Shown here piece by piece: positions 1 to 7,693 of a DNA stretch of 52,822 nt (its first letter is position 1; every line of letters begins with the position of its first letter). A program made the translations under genes and the position numbers. The notes beneath the pieces were generated by a model that made no database searches, had not been told where the DNA came from, and saw nothing but the letters and a program-made list of their open reading frames with translations. Source of the DNA: Lachnospiraceae bacterium (GTDB lineage: Bacteria > Bacillota > Clostridia > Lachnospirales > Lachnospiraceae); NCBI GenBank assembly GCA_011959285.1, contig BLLW01000022.1, positions 1-52,822 of the forward strand, in the 5' to 3' direction.

Positions 1-2
1 TT

Positions 3-494
3 GTTGTGCTGGGAGCCGGGATTATTGGAGATAAGGTCACTCCATTGCTTGCAGCGAGGATTGAAAAGGGGATAGAATTGCTGCGTTATAATCCAAATGC
101 TGTATTGATTATGTCCGGCGGGCAAGGCTCTGGAGAGGATATTCCAGAAAGTAAAGCGATGGCGGCTTATGCGGTCAGTCAAGGCGTGGATACGGAAAAA
201 ATCATCATGGAGCAAAAATCTGTATCAACACAGGAAAATCTACGTTTCTCAAGGGAACTGATGAATAAACAGAAGCCTCAAATTATTATCGTCACAACTG
301 CCTATCATGTATTCAGGGCATTAATATTGGCAAAGCAGCAGGGAATAAGATGCGTGGGATTTGGAGCAAAAACAAAATGGTATTTTACATTAAATGCTTT
401 TATTCGTGAATTTATCGGGTATTTATGTTTATCATGGAAAAAACATACTTTTGTAATAATCATTGTGATCGGTATTGTCCTTTTCAGAAGATGA
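3..494 (+). CDS. YdcF/SanA-like DUF218 protein, 5'-truncated by window edge
   Basis: The frame is open from the window edge, so the true start lies upstream. The visible part opens with a VVLGAGI strand, followed by a MSGGQG loop, an ES pair and a TTAYHVFRA motif. This is the DUF218 pattern of YdcF/SanA/ElyC envelope proteins. The C-terminal 25 residues form a hydrophobic segment (about residues 140-160) ending in basic residues, consistent with a membrane anchor. DUF218 proteins are linked to cell-envelope maintenance, but the substrate is generally unknown. The 3' end overlaps the next frame by 20 bases. The family call is good; the biological role is not known. Confidence 0.8.
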   Translation, partial: VVLGAGIIGDKVTPLLAARIEKGIELLRYNPNAVLIMSGGQGSGEDIPESKAMAAYAVSQGVDTEKIIMEQKSVSTQENLRFSRELMNKQKPQIIIVTTAYHVFRALILAKQQGIRCVGFGAKTKWYFTLNAFIREFIGYLCLSWKKHTFVIIIVIGIVLFRR

Positions 495-891
495 AGAAGA
501 TATTTGCCAGAGGATATTGAATATTATAAGTGAAAGCTCTCATTTTGAAGGCTGTAATGTGATTCAAGTGGAAAAAAATCTTAATTTTGGTGGAATGAAG
601 CTGAACTTAGCAGAGAAGAATGTAGTCATACATGGAGCGGAGGTTATACTTACCAACAGAGAGTTTGCAATACTGTATTTATTGGCGCAGAGTCCCGGCA
701 GGATATTCAACAAAGAGCAGATTTATGATATTGTCTGGCAGGAACCGTATTCCGGCGATTACAATATTGTCATGAGCCATATCCACCACATAAGGGAGAA
801 AATGGAGGACAATCCGAGCAAGCCGCTTTACATACAGACCGTATGGGGCATTGGCTATCACTTCAACAAAAATTTAAGCAGTGTTCTGTAA
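475..891 (+). CDS. Stand-alone winged-helix (OmpR/PhoB C-terminal type) regulator
   Basis: The 138 residues hold a complete Trans_reg_C winged helix (about residues 42-132), with LTNREFAILYLLA, a DNA-recognition helix region NIVMSHIHHIREKM and the terminal wing VWGIGYHF. There is no receiver domain. The N-terminal 40 residues (SEDEEDICQRIL region) are not recognisable as one. Short receiver-less winged-helix proteins of this type are common in gut Clostridia, so it may be complete. The TTG start overlaps the DUF218 gene and lacks a convincing ribosome binding site, so an upstream deletion is also possible. A rho-independent terminator follows. Confidence 0.7.
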   Translation: MSFSEDEEDICQRILNIISESSHFEGCNVIQVEKNLNFGGMKLNLAEKNVVIHGAEVILTNREFAILYLLAQSPGRIFNKEQIYDIVWQEPYSGDYNIVMSHIHHIREKMEDNPSKPLYIQTVWGIGYHFNKNLSSVL

Positions 892-982
892 AATAGTAAA
901 TACAGATGCACGAACAATAAAAGGAAATGTCAGAGACAGATTTTGGGATATCAATAACTGCTGAATTTTAGGAAAGCAACGC

Positions 983-1037
983 AAAATAAGATGTACTGTA
1001 GTGAGGTAGAAACTTTATTATGGTGCATCTTATTTTT
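983..1037 (+). terminator. Rho-independent terminator after the winged-helix gene
   Basis: AAAATAAGATGTAC at 983-996 pairs with GTGCATCTTATTTTT at 1023-1037 around a loop of about 26 bases. The stem has mainly Watson-Crick pairs and ends in a T run. The A-rich opposite flank could also let it work on the minus strand. Confidence 0.75.
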
Positions 1038-1179
1038 GGGCTATTGAACTCAAGGTGATTATCGACTGTTTTCTGCTACGTTGGAATCTGATTAAGGTAT
1101 TGGTTGAGATTGTCTGGTTTTACTTGTTTTCTTTATAAAGTTTCTCTATAAAGTTTACAAATACACTTGACAATCTTTC

Positions 1180-1800
1180 TCTGAGGAAGCAGTCGGCAAA
1201 GGTGTAAAGAGGGCGGTTGCGGACGGGCTGGCTACAAGGGAAGAACTTTTCATCACTACAAAGGTATGGGTGCAGGATGCAAAAAGCGAAGAAACGGCAT
1301 ATGAGGCTGTCAAGTCATCCCTGGCAAAGCTGGATATGTCCTATATTGATCTCATCCTGCTTCATCAGCCTATGGGAGATTATTTTGCTGCGTACCGTGG
1401 GATTGAGAAGGCCTATAAGGAGGGACTGGCAAAGGCTGTGGGCGTGGCAAACTTTTATCCGGCAATCCTTGCCAACCTTTGTGAAAACGTAGATGTGATT
1501 CCTGCCGTCAATCAGGTAGAGCTGCATCCGTTCTTTGTGCAGGCAAAAGCTCTTGAAAATATGAAAACATATGGCGTGGCGCCGCAGGTCGCCTTGAAAT
1601 GGAATGTACAACGCGGCGTGTCCATTATTCCCAAATCAGTGCATGTGGAAAGAATGGGGCAGAATATCGACATCTGGGATTTTACGCTTACGGATGACGA
1701 GATGACGAAGATTGCGGCAAAGGACCTGGGACACAGTGAGATTGTCAACCACGATGCCCCGGCGTTTGTCAAAATGCTCTGCGGAAGGAACATTCACTGA
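1180..1800 (+). pseudogene. Aldo/keto reductase remnant with 5' loss and internal deletion
   Basis: The frame begins abruptly around SEEAVGKGVKRAV, the segment that normally follows the AKR catalytic Asp/Tyr region. It runs through FITTKVWVQD, YIDLILLHQP and VGVANFYP to the C-terminal cofactor segment RGVSIIPKSV. The first 50 or so residues are missing, including catalytic Asp and Tyr. A second, in-frame loss joins MKTYGVAP directly to QVALKWN, where the family normally has about 50 more residues. Upstream sequence (1038-1179) is AT-rich and shows no start or ribosome binding site. It cannot be an active reductase. The family is clear; the boundaries are approximate. Confidence 0.85.
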
Positions 1801-1916
1801 GCCAAAGGGCGCTTTAGGAAAATACAGATGTGGACGCGGGACATTGGCACAATGTCCTGCGAACTGAAACAGGAAAGCATGAAGAAATATTAAAAAGGGA
1901 AAGGCGGTAGGAATTT

Positions 1917-2243
1917 ATGGCAAAAAAGCAGACGGCAGGAAGGGACAGGCTGGGAGATTTGGCACCTAAATTTGCGGAATTAAATGATGATATTTTATTA
2001 GGGGAGGTATGGTCGAGGGAGGAACAGCTTTCAGCAAGGGACCGGAGTATGATCACTATTGCGGCGCTCTTTTCGGCGGGACTGTACCCACGGCTAAAAT
2101 CCCATCTGGTACTTGGAAAGGAACATGGGATTACAAAAGAGGAAGCGGTCGAAATCGTGACACAGCTTGCGTTTTACTGCGGCTGGCCGAAAGCATGGAG
2201 TACATTTGAACTGATTCGGGAAGTTTATGACACGGAGACCTGA
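1917..2243 (+). CDS. Carboxymuconolactone decarboxylase-family protein
   Basis: A 108-residue protein starting at ATG 1917. It has the all-helical CMD/AhpD-like pattern: SARDRSMITIAALFSAG, then SHLVLGKEHGITKEEAVEIVTQLAFYCGWP. The CxxC pair of peroxidase-type AhpD is absent; one Cys sits in FYCGWP. Members act as lactone decarboxylases or, often, as uncharacterised redox partners. It appears full length, one of the few intact genes in this eroded stretch. Between the AKR remnant and this start, a frame ending at 1914 looks like the C-terminal tail of another lost gene. Confidence 0.85.
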   Translation: MAKKQTAGRDRLGDLAPKFAELNDDILLGEVWSREEQLSARDRSMITIAALFSAGLYPRLKSHLVLGKEHGITKEEAVEIVTQLAFYCGWPKAWSTFELIREVYDTET

Positions 2244-2443
2244 TTTTTGCGAACAATGAATAAAGCGGCCGTTTGGTTTTAACCTCCAAGTATATACTGC
2301 AATACCAATCGGAACTTCCAGACAGGTTATAAATCGCCTACAATGAACAATAAGAACAGGAAAAACGGAAATATTTTTGAGAGTTCTGTAAGGGTATTTA
2401 TGAAACGGGCGGACAGCCTGAAAAATTTAAGGAGGTTTGGGGT

Positions 2444-2623
2444 ATGGATTATTCCACAACAGCTAAGCAGCTCTTGGGAAAACTGGGCGGCGAAAAAAAC
2501 ATTATCAGTGTAACACATTGTATGACACGGCTTCGCTTTGTTTTGAAAGACGAGTACCGGTTTCCGAAAGCCTGTATTGGAAGAAGCGGAGGAAGTGCCG
2601 GAAGGGGATTTTGTGGCGGATGA
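2444..2623 (+). pseudogene. PTS glucose-family EIIB fragment
   Basis: An AAGGAGG site (2428-2434) precedes ATG 2444. The first 39 codons encode the start of a PTS EIIB domain, AKQLLGKLGGEKNIISVTHC then MTRLRFVLKD. The Cys in THC sits where the phosphorylated Cys of EIIB is expected. Similarity stops abruptly near 2560, where the sequence becomes a RibD-type reductase in another frame; the EIIB frame then ends after 59 codons. The EIIB fold and all of EIIC are lost, so it is nonfunctional. Its good ribosome site suggests it was once the start of a sugar permease gene. Confidence 0.8.
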
Positions 2624-3102
2624 CAGGGCAGACCTGTATTTTGTTTCAGTGGATGTGGACGGTGAAATCGGATGGGAATCGGGGATATTTTGCAATAAAG
2701 GGAGAGCGCCGGCTCATGTGATAGAGGTTTTGACGGCTTCCACTCCGACGGCTTATAAAGCCTGTCTGCGGAAAACAGGAGTTTCCTATATTATTGCAGG
2801 TGAAAAGGAACTGGACTGTGAGGCGGCAATGAAAAAGCTGTATCAATTTTTTCACATCAAAAAACTGCTGATCTGCGGGGGGCGGTATCGTAAACTGGAG
2901 TTTCCTACAGGCAGGCATGGTGGATGAACTCAGCCTGTTTTTGGCGCCGGTAACGGATGGCGGCTGCGGTACGGCATCTTTATTTACACAGATTCAGCCC
3001 TTTACGGAAGGCGAACCGGTAGAGTTCCTATTAAGGGAAATAGAGCAGATAGGGGACGGGGGGCTACGCTTGAATTATCAGCCCCAAAACAGAAAGATAT
3101 AA
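2577..3102 (+). pseudogene. RibD C-terminal / dihydrofolate-reductase-like remnant, frameshifted
   Basis: From about 2577 the sequence encodes a RibD_C-type reductase lacking its N-terminal substrate motifs. It runs EGDFVADDRADLYFVSVDVD, then TGVSYIIAGEKELD and KKLLICGG. At the G6 run (2876-2881) the frame breaks. The family's usual continuation (NWSFLQAGMVDELSLFLAP) resumes in another frame and ends LRLNYQPQNRKI at 3102. One base gained or lost in the G run would explain the shift. RibD_C proteins reduce pyrimidine or pterin-like substrates with NADPH. N-terminal loss plus the frameshift make it inactive. Confidence 0.8.
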
Positions 3103-3122
3103 AAATGATAGGAGGAGAAGCA

Positions 3123-3776
3123 ATGAAGGTACTTTTAGCAAATGGCAGTCCCCATAAGGAAGGCTGTACTTATACGGCGCTTTGCGAGTTGGCAGATACC
3201 TTGAATAAAGAGGGTATTGAGACGGAAATTTTCTGGATTGGCAATAAACCCATAGGGGGATGTATTGCCTGTCTGAAATGTGGGGAAAAGGGCTGCTGTG
3301 TTTTTGACGACACAGTAAACCGTTTCCGGGAAAAGGCATATAAGGCGGACGGATTTGTGTTTGGAAGCCCTGTCCACTATGCAGGCGCAACCGGAAATAT
3401 GACAGCTTTTATGGACCGGCTGTTCTACTCTGAATTGCGTGGAAACGGAAATAAGGCGTTTTACATGAAACCTGCAGCGGCAGTCGTTTCCGCACGCAGG
3501 GCCGGTACAACGGTGACATTTGACCAGCTAAATAAATATTTTACCATTCAGGAAATGCCTGTGGTATCCTCCCGCTACTGGAACATGATCCACGGTGCAA
3601 ATGCAGAGCAGGCGAGACAGGATGCGGAGGGACTGTATACCATGCGGGTTCTGGGCAGGAATATGGCGTATATGCTGCGCTGCTGTTACTCATGGCATAT
3701 GAGCTGGTCGGGCAGGCAGCCCATGAATGGATCGGCATTGGAATGTTTGCCCTTTTTGTCATCCACCATATCTTAA
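3123..3776 (+). CDS. NADPH-dependent FMN reductase / flavoprotein with replaced C-terminus
   Basis: Starts at ATG 3123 behind AGGAGG. The N-terminus MKVLLANGSPHKEGCT is the phosphate-binding loop of the flavodoxin-like NADPH-dependent FMN reductases. GGCIACLKCGEKGCC is the Cys cluster of the iron-sulfur flavoprotein subgroup. FGSPVHYAGATGNMTAFMDR completes the FMN site. Homology runs to about residue 188 (GRNMAYMLRC). The remaining 29 codons are out-of-frame DUF4405 sequence, so the native last ~20 residues were lost in a deletion. The FMN-binding core is complete, so activity is possible but uncertain. Confidence 0.75.
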   Translation: MKVLLANGSPHKEGCTYTALCELADTLNKEGIETEIFWIGNKPIGGCIACLKCGEKGCCVFDDTVNRFREKAYKADGFVFGSPVHYAGATGNMTAFMDRLFYSELRGNGNKAFYMKPAAAVVSARRAGTTVTFDQLNKYFTIQEMPVVSSRYWNMIHGANAEQARQDAEGLYTMRVLGRNMAYMLRCCYSWHMSWSGRQPMNGSALECLPFLSSTIS

Positions 3777-4252
3777 ACGGCAGCTGGATCAGAAACCTTC
3801 TAAGGGGGAGATACAATCCTGTGCGCATCATGCAGACAGGACTTGTATTATTGATACTTTGCGCAATGGCCGGCTTAATGGTAAGCGGAACCATCCTGTC
3901 CCGTCATGCGCTGTCTTTTCTGCCCATAAAAGGCGGGCGTTCTTTTGCGAGGAATCTGCATATGCTTTCCGCTTATTGGGGATTTGTACTGATGTCCGTT
4001 CATCTTGGGTTTCATTGGAGCATGATGATGGGAATGGCAAAGAAGTTTTTCCCGAAACCGTCTGCAGTACGGAAGTGGGTGCTGCGCATTCTGGCACTGG
4101 TGATTGCGGGATATGGCGGAGCATTCGGAGTCTTTCTTTGCAATGGATACATACATGACTTTTACGGCATACGGGGCGGATGCAGAGCCGGCCGTCCTCG
4201 CAGCGCAAGACAAAATAAGGGAGCTGGAGGAATTATGGTCTGTTACAGATAA
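3677..4252 (+). pseudogene. DUF4405 membrane protein remnant fused at both ends
   Basis: Reads LLLLMAYELVGQAAHEWIG, FVIHHILNGSW, SFARNLHMLSAYWGFVLMS and HWSMMMGMAKK. This is the DUF4405 four-helix membrane fold with conserved His residues, resembling heme-binding cytochrome b-type helices. The first helix is clipped where it joins the flavoprotein gene near 3680. After about 4130 the frame runs into ApbE coding sequence read out of frame. No ribosome site precedes ATG 3692. DUF4405, flavoprotein and ApbE genes often occur together in anaerobe redox loci, so this is a collapsed version of such a cluster. Confidence 0.8.
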
Positions 4253-5063
4253 AAACAGTGATGTCTATGCGGTCAATCACAGCAGCGGGCAGACTGTAAC
4301 GGTGGACTGGAAGACTGCGGAACTGCTTTCTTTTGCGCTAGATATGGCAGAGGAAACAAACGGAGCTTTGGAACCAACGATTTACCCGGTTCTGACTGCA
4401 TGGGGATTTACAACAGGAAAGAACCGTGTCCCGGCAGAGACAGAACTGGCGGAACTTTTAAAAAAAGTCGGTTACGATAAAGTTGAATTGAATAATGACC
4501 AAATTCAAATGGAACCCGGCGGTATGATTGATCTGGGTGCCGTGGGGAAAGGATATGCAGGGGATGAAGCGGCACAGGTTTTGCGTGAACGTGGTATTAC
4601 CGCTGCATTGCTTGACATAGGGGGAAATATTCAGGCAATCGGGACGAAGCCGGATGGGAGTGACTGGCGTGTCGGACTGAAAGATCCCTTTTCGGGTGGC
4701 GTACTTGGAATCATTCAGGTTTCAGACGTGGCGGTGGTTACTTCCGGAAATTATGAGCGTTTTTTCATTGGAGAGGATGGAAAAGTGTATGGGCATGTTA
4801 TTGATCCGGCAACAGGGCATCCGGTGGAAAATGGTATTGCTTCGGTATCAGTCATCGCCAGTGAAGGGAAATTGTGTGATGCGCTTTCTACTGCGCTTTT
4901 TGTCATGGGATTGGAAAATGCACAGGATTACTGGAGACAGCGCCGGAATTTTGAAATGATCCTGATTATGGAAGATGGAGATATATATCTGACAGAGGGA
5001 ATAAGGGACAGTTTTTCCTTAAATAGTGAATATAGAAATATGAAAATCAATGTCATCGACTAA
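4104..5063 (+). CDS. ApbE-type FAD:protein FMN transferase, N-terminally truncated
   Basis: ApbE catalyses FMN transfer to a Thr of flavoproteins. Homology starts at FAMDTYMTFTAYG (about 4140). It includes NGALEPTIYPVLTAWGF, GGMIDLGAVGKGYAGDEA, LLDIGGNIQAIG and HVIDPATGHPVENG, ending with DALSTALFVMG where the metal/FAD residues lie. The usual lipoprotein signal peptide is missing because the DUF4405 gene is joined directly upstream. The first dozen codons (MRDMAEHSE) are chimeric. The catalytic core looks complete, but without export it would be cytoplasmic. Functional status is uncertain. Confidence 0.75.
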   Translation: MRDMAEHSESFFAMDTYMTFTAYGADAEPAVLAAQDKIRELEELWSVTDKNSDVYAVNHSSGQTVTVDWKTAELLSFALDMAEETNGALEPTIYPVLTAWGFTTGKNRVPAETELAELLKKVGYDKVELNNDQIQMEPGGMIDLGAVGKGYAGDEAAQVLRERGITAALLDIGGNIQAIGTKPDGSDWRVGLKDPFSGGVLGIIQVSDVAVVTSGNYERFFIGEDGKVYGHVIDPATGHPVENGIASVSVIASEGKLCDALSTALFVMGLENAQDYWRQRRNFEMILIMEDGDIYLTEGIRDSFSLNSEYRNMKINVID

Positions 5064-5081
5064 TGGAAGGAGGAGCAGTAA

Positions 5082-5624
5082 GTGATTTATAGGGATTTTG
5101 GAAAGACAGGGCTAAGGGTAAGCGCTATCGGCATGGGCTGCGAATATGTGTGGACAGCAGATGAGAAACAGATTTTTGATCTGGTGCGTGCTGCCGTGGA
5201 TGGCTTATTAAGCCTTACGCCTGTCCAGTGTATCAGCTATGTCCTTTCGTTCCCGCAGGTGGCTTGTCCCGTTCCGAGATTTGCAAACGTAGATGAGTTG
5301 AATCAGTCATTGGCATATCTGACAGCGAGCGAGGAGGAAAAGGATTTCAGCGAAATTCAGGAAAGTCTGGTGGGGCAGTTCGCAAACCAGAGCATGTACT
5401 GTAATCATTGTCAGCCATGCCCTAAAAAGATTGACATTGCTGAAGTGACTAAACTGGCTGACATGGCGGAAAAAGAGATGACGGATGAATTGAGGGAACG
5501 GTATGCAGCGCTATTGGTGACAGGAGAGGACTGCGTTCACTGCGGCTCCTGCACGAGAAGGTGTCCTTTTGGTATTGATGCATCGGAGAACATGCGGAGG
5601 GCACAGAGGATTTTTGGATGTTGA
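5082..5624 (+). pseudogene. 4Fe-4S aldo/keto reductase with large internal deletion
   Basis: GTG 5082 follows GGAGGAG. The first 40 residues (MIYRDFGKTGLRVSAIGMGC) are the AKR N-terminus. The sequence then jumps at about residue 41 to LLSLTPVQCISYVLSFPQV, the C-terminal part of ferredoxin-fused AKRs, skipping roughly 200 residues of barrel with the catalytic Tyr/Lys/His. The tail keeps the Cys motifs CNHCQPCPKK and CVHCGSCTRRCPFG. About 180 residues remain of about 370 expected. The reading frame is preserved across the deletion. It cannot be a reductase; a residual Fe-S-binding polypeptide is conceivable. Confidence 0.8.
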
Positions 5625-5755
5625 GGCGGTTAAATCCTGCATTTATACGGGAGGATACAGAATTAAAAAACTTTCTTCGCTATTGTCCGCAATGCAAACA
5701 GAAAAATTTAATTGACGCTAAAGAACTACATATAACTATTATCAAAGCCGCATAG
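5618..5755 (+). pseudogene. Cysteine-rich KTR protein remnant (Tn916/Tn1549-type element)
   Basis: A 45-codon frame overlaps the end of the AKR gene. After a chimeric start it reads REDTELKNFLRYCPQCKQK then LIDAKELHITIIK. This matches the second half of the small cysteine-rich KTR proteins carried by Tn916/Tn1549-like conjugative elements, which normally begin with another CPxC pair. Only one CxxC remains. It marks a former conjugative element at this locus, next to a tyrosine recombinase. Identification is from recalled family pattern. Confidence 0.6.
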
Positions 5756-6026
5756 ATATTTATATATCATGGCGGCGGTCATTGCCGCCACCGTATCAGC
5801 CCTTGTTTTCTTCCTGCAACAGCAGATAAGGTTTGTTTCCTCAAAATTGAATTGTCCCATGCGTTTATATGATTATTATCAAGCTTGGGAGCCGGTATGG
5901 AAGAAATGTTCGTTGGGTTTTCGGCTGATAAGATGGACGGCGAGTACGGAAAGAGCATAGAACATTATCTGCCGGGACTTGAGCCGGACGGACTGGAGGC
6001 AAGGGTGGAGTAGAAAGAAGCCGATA
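5756..6026. other. Gene-fragment debris upstream of recombinase
   Basis: No intact gene here. A plus-strand frame at 5888-6013 (GAGMEEMFVGFSADKMDGEY, ending LEPDGLEARVE) has the composition of the end of a real protein but no start or ribosome site. I do not recognise its family. Confidence 0.4.
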
Positions 6027-6953
6027 TTATCCTTTATTTACATTCATTTGATTTCTTGGATGCTTATTTGTAAGAATATCCTTCTGCTTTGTGTTTGACA
6101 CATGTGTGTAAATCTCGGTTGTACTTATAGAACTATGTCCAAGCATTCTTTGTATGTATCTAATGTCAACATCCTGCTCCAATAAAAGAGTGGCAAAAGA
6201 ATGTCTGAACATATGCGGGGTAATGTGTTGACTGATACCAGCAAGTTCTGCGTAGTGATTGATCATAAACCGAACAGATTGATCAGATAATTTATGCTGC
6301 AATCTGTTTACAAAAAAATATCCACAAATTTCAATATCCTTTTTGAAAGTTTCCTTATATAAAATCAGGGCGGAAATAACTTCCTGATTACCAAGCTGTA
6401 TGATCCTTTCTTTAGCGCCTTTTCCATAAATCAGAATGTTTCTGCTCTCAAAGTCTATATCTGATGGCTTTAATGAACATAATTCAGATATTCGCATTCC
6501 GGTAGCAAATAATAATTCGATAACGGCAATATCCCTAATGCAGCAGCGAAGCTGGTATTCTGATTCAGCCAGTTCTTTTTGTGTATAAAGCGTAGAAAGA
6601 AATGTTTGAATGGAATGAAAAGGAATTGTTTTAGGAAGGAGTTTGGCTTCTCGAAAGCGGATGTCCAGCTTTGCAAAAGGATTTTCATTTAACAATTCCT
6701 TATATTCCATATGATGAAAAAAGGCTTTTAAGCTTGCAATTTTACGTTTGACAGTTTTAGGTTTATATTGTTTATGCAAATTGGTAATAAAATCGTCCAC
6801 TACACTTTTAGCAAAGCAATCAGATAGATTAGTACAAAAAATTTCAAATTGCTTTAGATCTATCTTATAAGCCTTCAATGTTTTGGAATCTAAGCGTTTC
6901 CGATATTCACAGTATTCAATATATTTAGAAATATAGCTTTTCAAAGTGTTCAT
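6027..6953 (-). CDS. Tyrosine recombinase (XerD-like integrase)
   Basis: 308 residues with an N-terminal SAM-like core-binding domain (about 1-90) and a phage-integrase catalytic domain (about 105-295). All catalytic residues are present: R154 in TGMRISEL, K178/K181 in GKGAKER, H247 and R250 in HMFRHSFA, H273 in LGHSS, Y282 in TEIYTHV. AAGGAG lies 10 bases before the ATG. The length fits simple XerD-like recombinases of gut Firmicutes, which act in element integration or inversion of surface-polysaccharide promoters. It sits between conjugative-element debris and an AbiEii fragment, so it is probably the surviving recombinase of that element. It looks intact. Confidence 0.9.
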   Translation of the reverse strand: MNTLKSYISKYIEYCEYRKRLDSKTLKAYKIDLKQFEIFCTNLSDCFAKSVVDDFITNLHKQYKPKTVKRKIASLKAFFHHMEYKELLNENPFAKLDIRFREAKLLPKTIPFHSIQTFLSTLYTQKELAESEYQLRCCIRDIAVIELLFATGMRISELCSLKPSDIDFESRNILIYGKGAKERIIQLGNQEVISALILYKETFKKDIEICGYFFVNRLQHKLSDQSVRFMINHYAELAGISQHITPHMFRHSFATLLLEQDVDIRYIQRMLGHSSISTTEIYTHVSNTKQKDILTNKHPRNQMNVNKG

Positions 6954-7003
6954 AAACAGGCACTCTCCTTAGTTTTTTAAATAATTATGAATGCCTGTTC
7001 ATA
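6951..7003. repeat. Imperfect inverted repeat at the recombinase start
   Basis: CATAAACAGGCACTC (6951-6965) and GAATGCCTGTTCATA (6989-7003) are inverted copies matching at 12 of 15 positions with a 23-base spacer. The left arm contains the start codon of the recombinase. It could be a recombinase-binding site, a scar of recombination or an operator. Confidence 0.5.
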
Positions 7004-7009
7004 AGTTGT

Positions 7010-7339
7010 CTATTGGGTATCTTTCGGAAAAAATTTGTCCAACATTTTCAGACAGTCCTTTGAGGTGTATCTCCACAGGATGAAACTGAGTGCCTGAACA
7101 GCCTTTGGGCGCATGCGGTAGTAGGTCCTGTGGGAGATATTTGCTATATGCGGGCGCAGGCTCTCGATGATCTCATCCGTATTCTGGAGTTGTTGGGGGG
7201 AGAGTCAGCATTTTGTTGCTGCGCTCGATGCTCCGGGCATGATCCTCCAGCCGCGTACCGCCAACGTCTGCTCCTGCAAGATAGATGGAGTCCAGAAATT
7301 TCTCAATGCTGATTCCAAACTCAATACTTTGGAATCAGA
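7010..7339 (-). pseudogene. Unrecognised gene remnant, frameshifted in a homopolymer
   Basis: On the minus strand a frame from about 7339 reads EFGISIEKFLDSIYLAGADV then LEDHARSIERSNKMLTL. It breaks at the six-base G run at 7195-7200 and continues in another frame as LQNTDEIIESLRPHIAN, HRTYYRMRPKAVQALSFIL and KMLDKFFPKDTQ, stopping at 7010. Both halves read like one protein's C-terminal 100 residues. I do not recognise the family. No start or ribosome site exists for it, so it is a fragment, probably of the same mobile element. Confidence 0.5.
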
Positions 7340-7413
7340 TGGTATATAAAAGGCTGGCGCGAAACCAGAGGATATTATTAAAATATCAAATTATTTTATA
7401 AGTGTTATTTGTA

Positions 7414-7453
7414 TTTACCTTCGTGCGAATGTGCGATATTATATTAGCACGAA
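7414..7453 (+). promoter_or_regulatory. Promoter with inverted-repeat operator (AbiE-type)
   Basis: TTTACC (7414-7419), a 17-base spacer and TATTAT (7437-7442) form a plausible sigma-A promoter. Perfect 7-base inverted repeats TTCGTGC (7420-7426) and GCACGAA (7447-7453) bracket the -10. In abiE toxin-antitoxin operons the AbiEi antitoxin represses by binding inverted repeats at the promoter, which fits this layout. Function is inferred from position. Confidence 0.55.
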
Positions 7454-7486
7454 AGGAGTAGACCATATTTGGAGGTGCTGCTTTAG

Positions 7487-7690
7487 ATGATAACAACGGC
7501 AAGACAATTAAAGGATTTGATTCGTAATCTGTCAAAGAAAAAATCCGCTGATGCACAGATTTTGATGTGGAATTATATGATGGAACGTTTTTTAGAACGA
7601 ATTTTTTTATCAGAGTATAAAGACCAGTTTATATTAAAGGGTGGAATGCTGGTGGCAGCTATCAAACAGCTTGTGACGAAAGGAATGTAA
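7487..7690 (+). pseudogene. AbiEii-type toxin fragment, N-terminal part only
   Basis: ATG 7487 follows GGAGG. MITTARQLKDLIRNLSKK, MWNYMMERFLERI and DQFILKGGMLVAA are the N-terminus of AbiEii/AbiGii nucleotidyltransferase toxins. The frame stops after 67 residues, just before the GSxxxxDxD-type nucleotidyltransferase motif expected after GGMLV, so no catalytic site is present. The last residues (IKQLVTKGM) are junction sequence running into the response-regulator leader. The upstream antitoxin gene is absent: only about 45 bases separate promoter and toxin, and an overlapping frame ending GKTIKGFDS may be its last codons. Confidence 0.75.
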
Positions 7691-7693
7691 CGT

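Noticed and set aside
475-891. Complete OmpR response regulator
   Set aside because: No receiver domain is encoded; upstream sequence belongs to the DUF218 gene.
2444-3102. An EIIB-RibD fusion as a new two-domain enzyme
   Set aside because: The two parts are in different reading frames, both truncated, and the second is frameshifted. It is a deletion scar, not a fusion protein.
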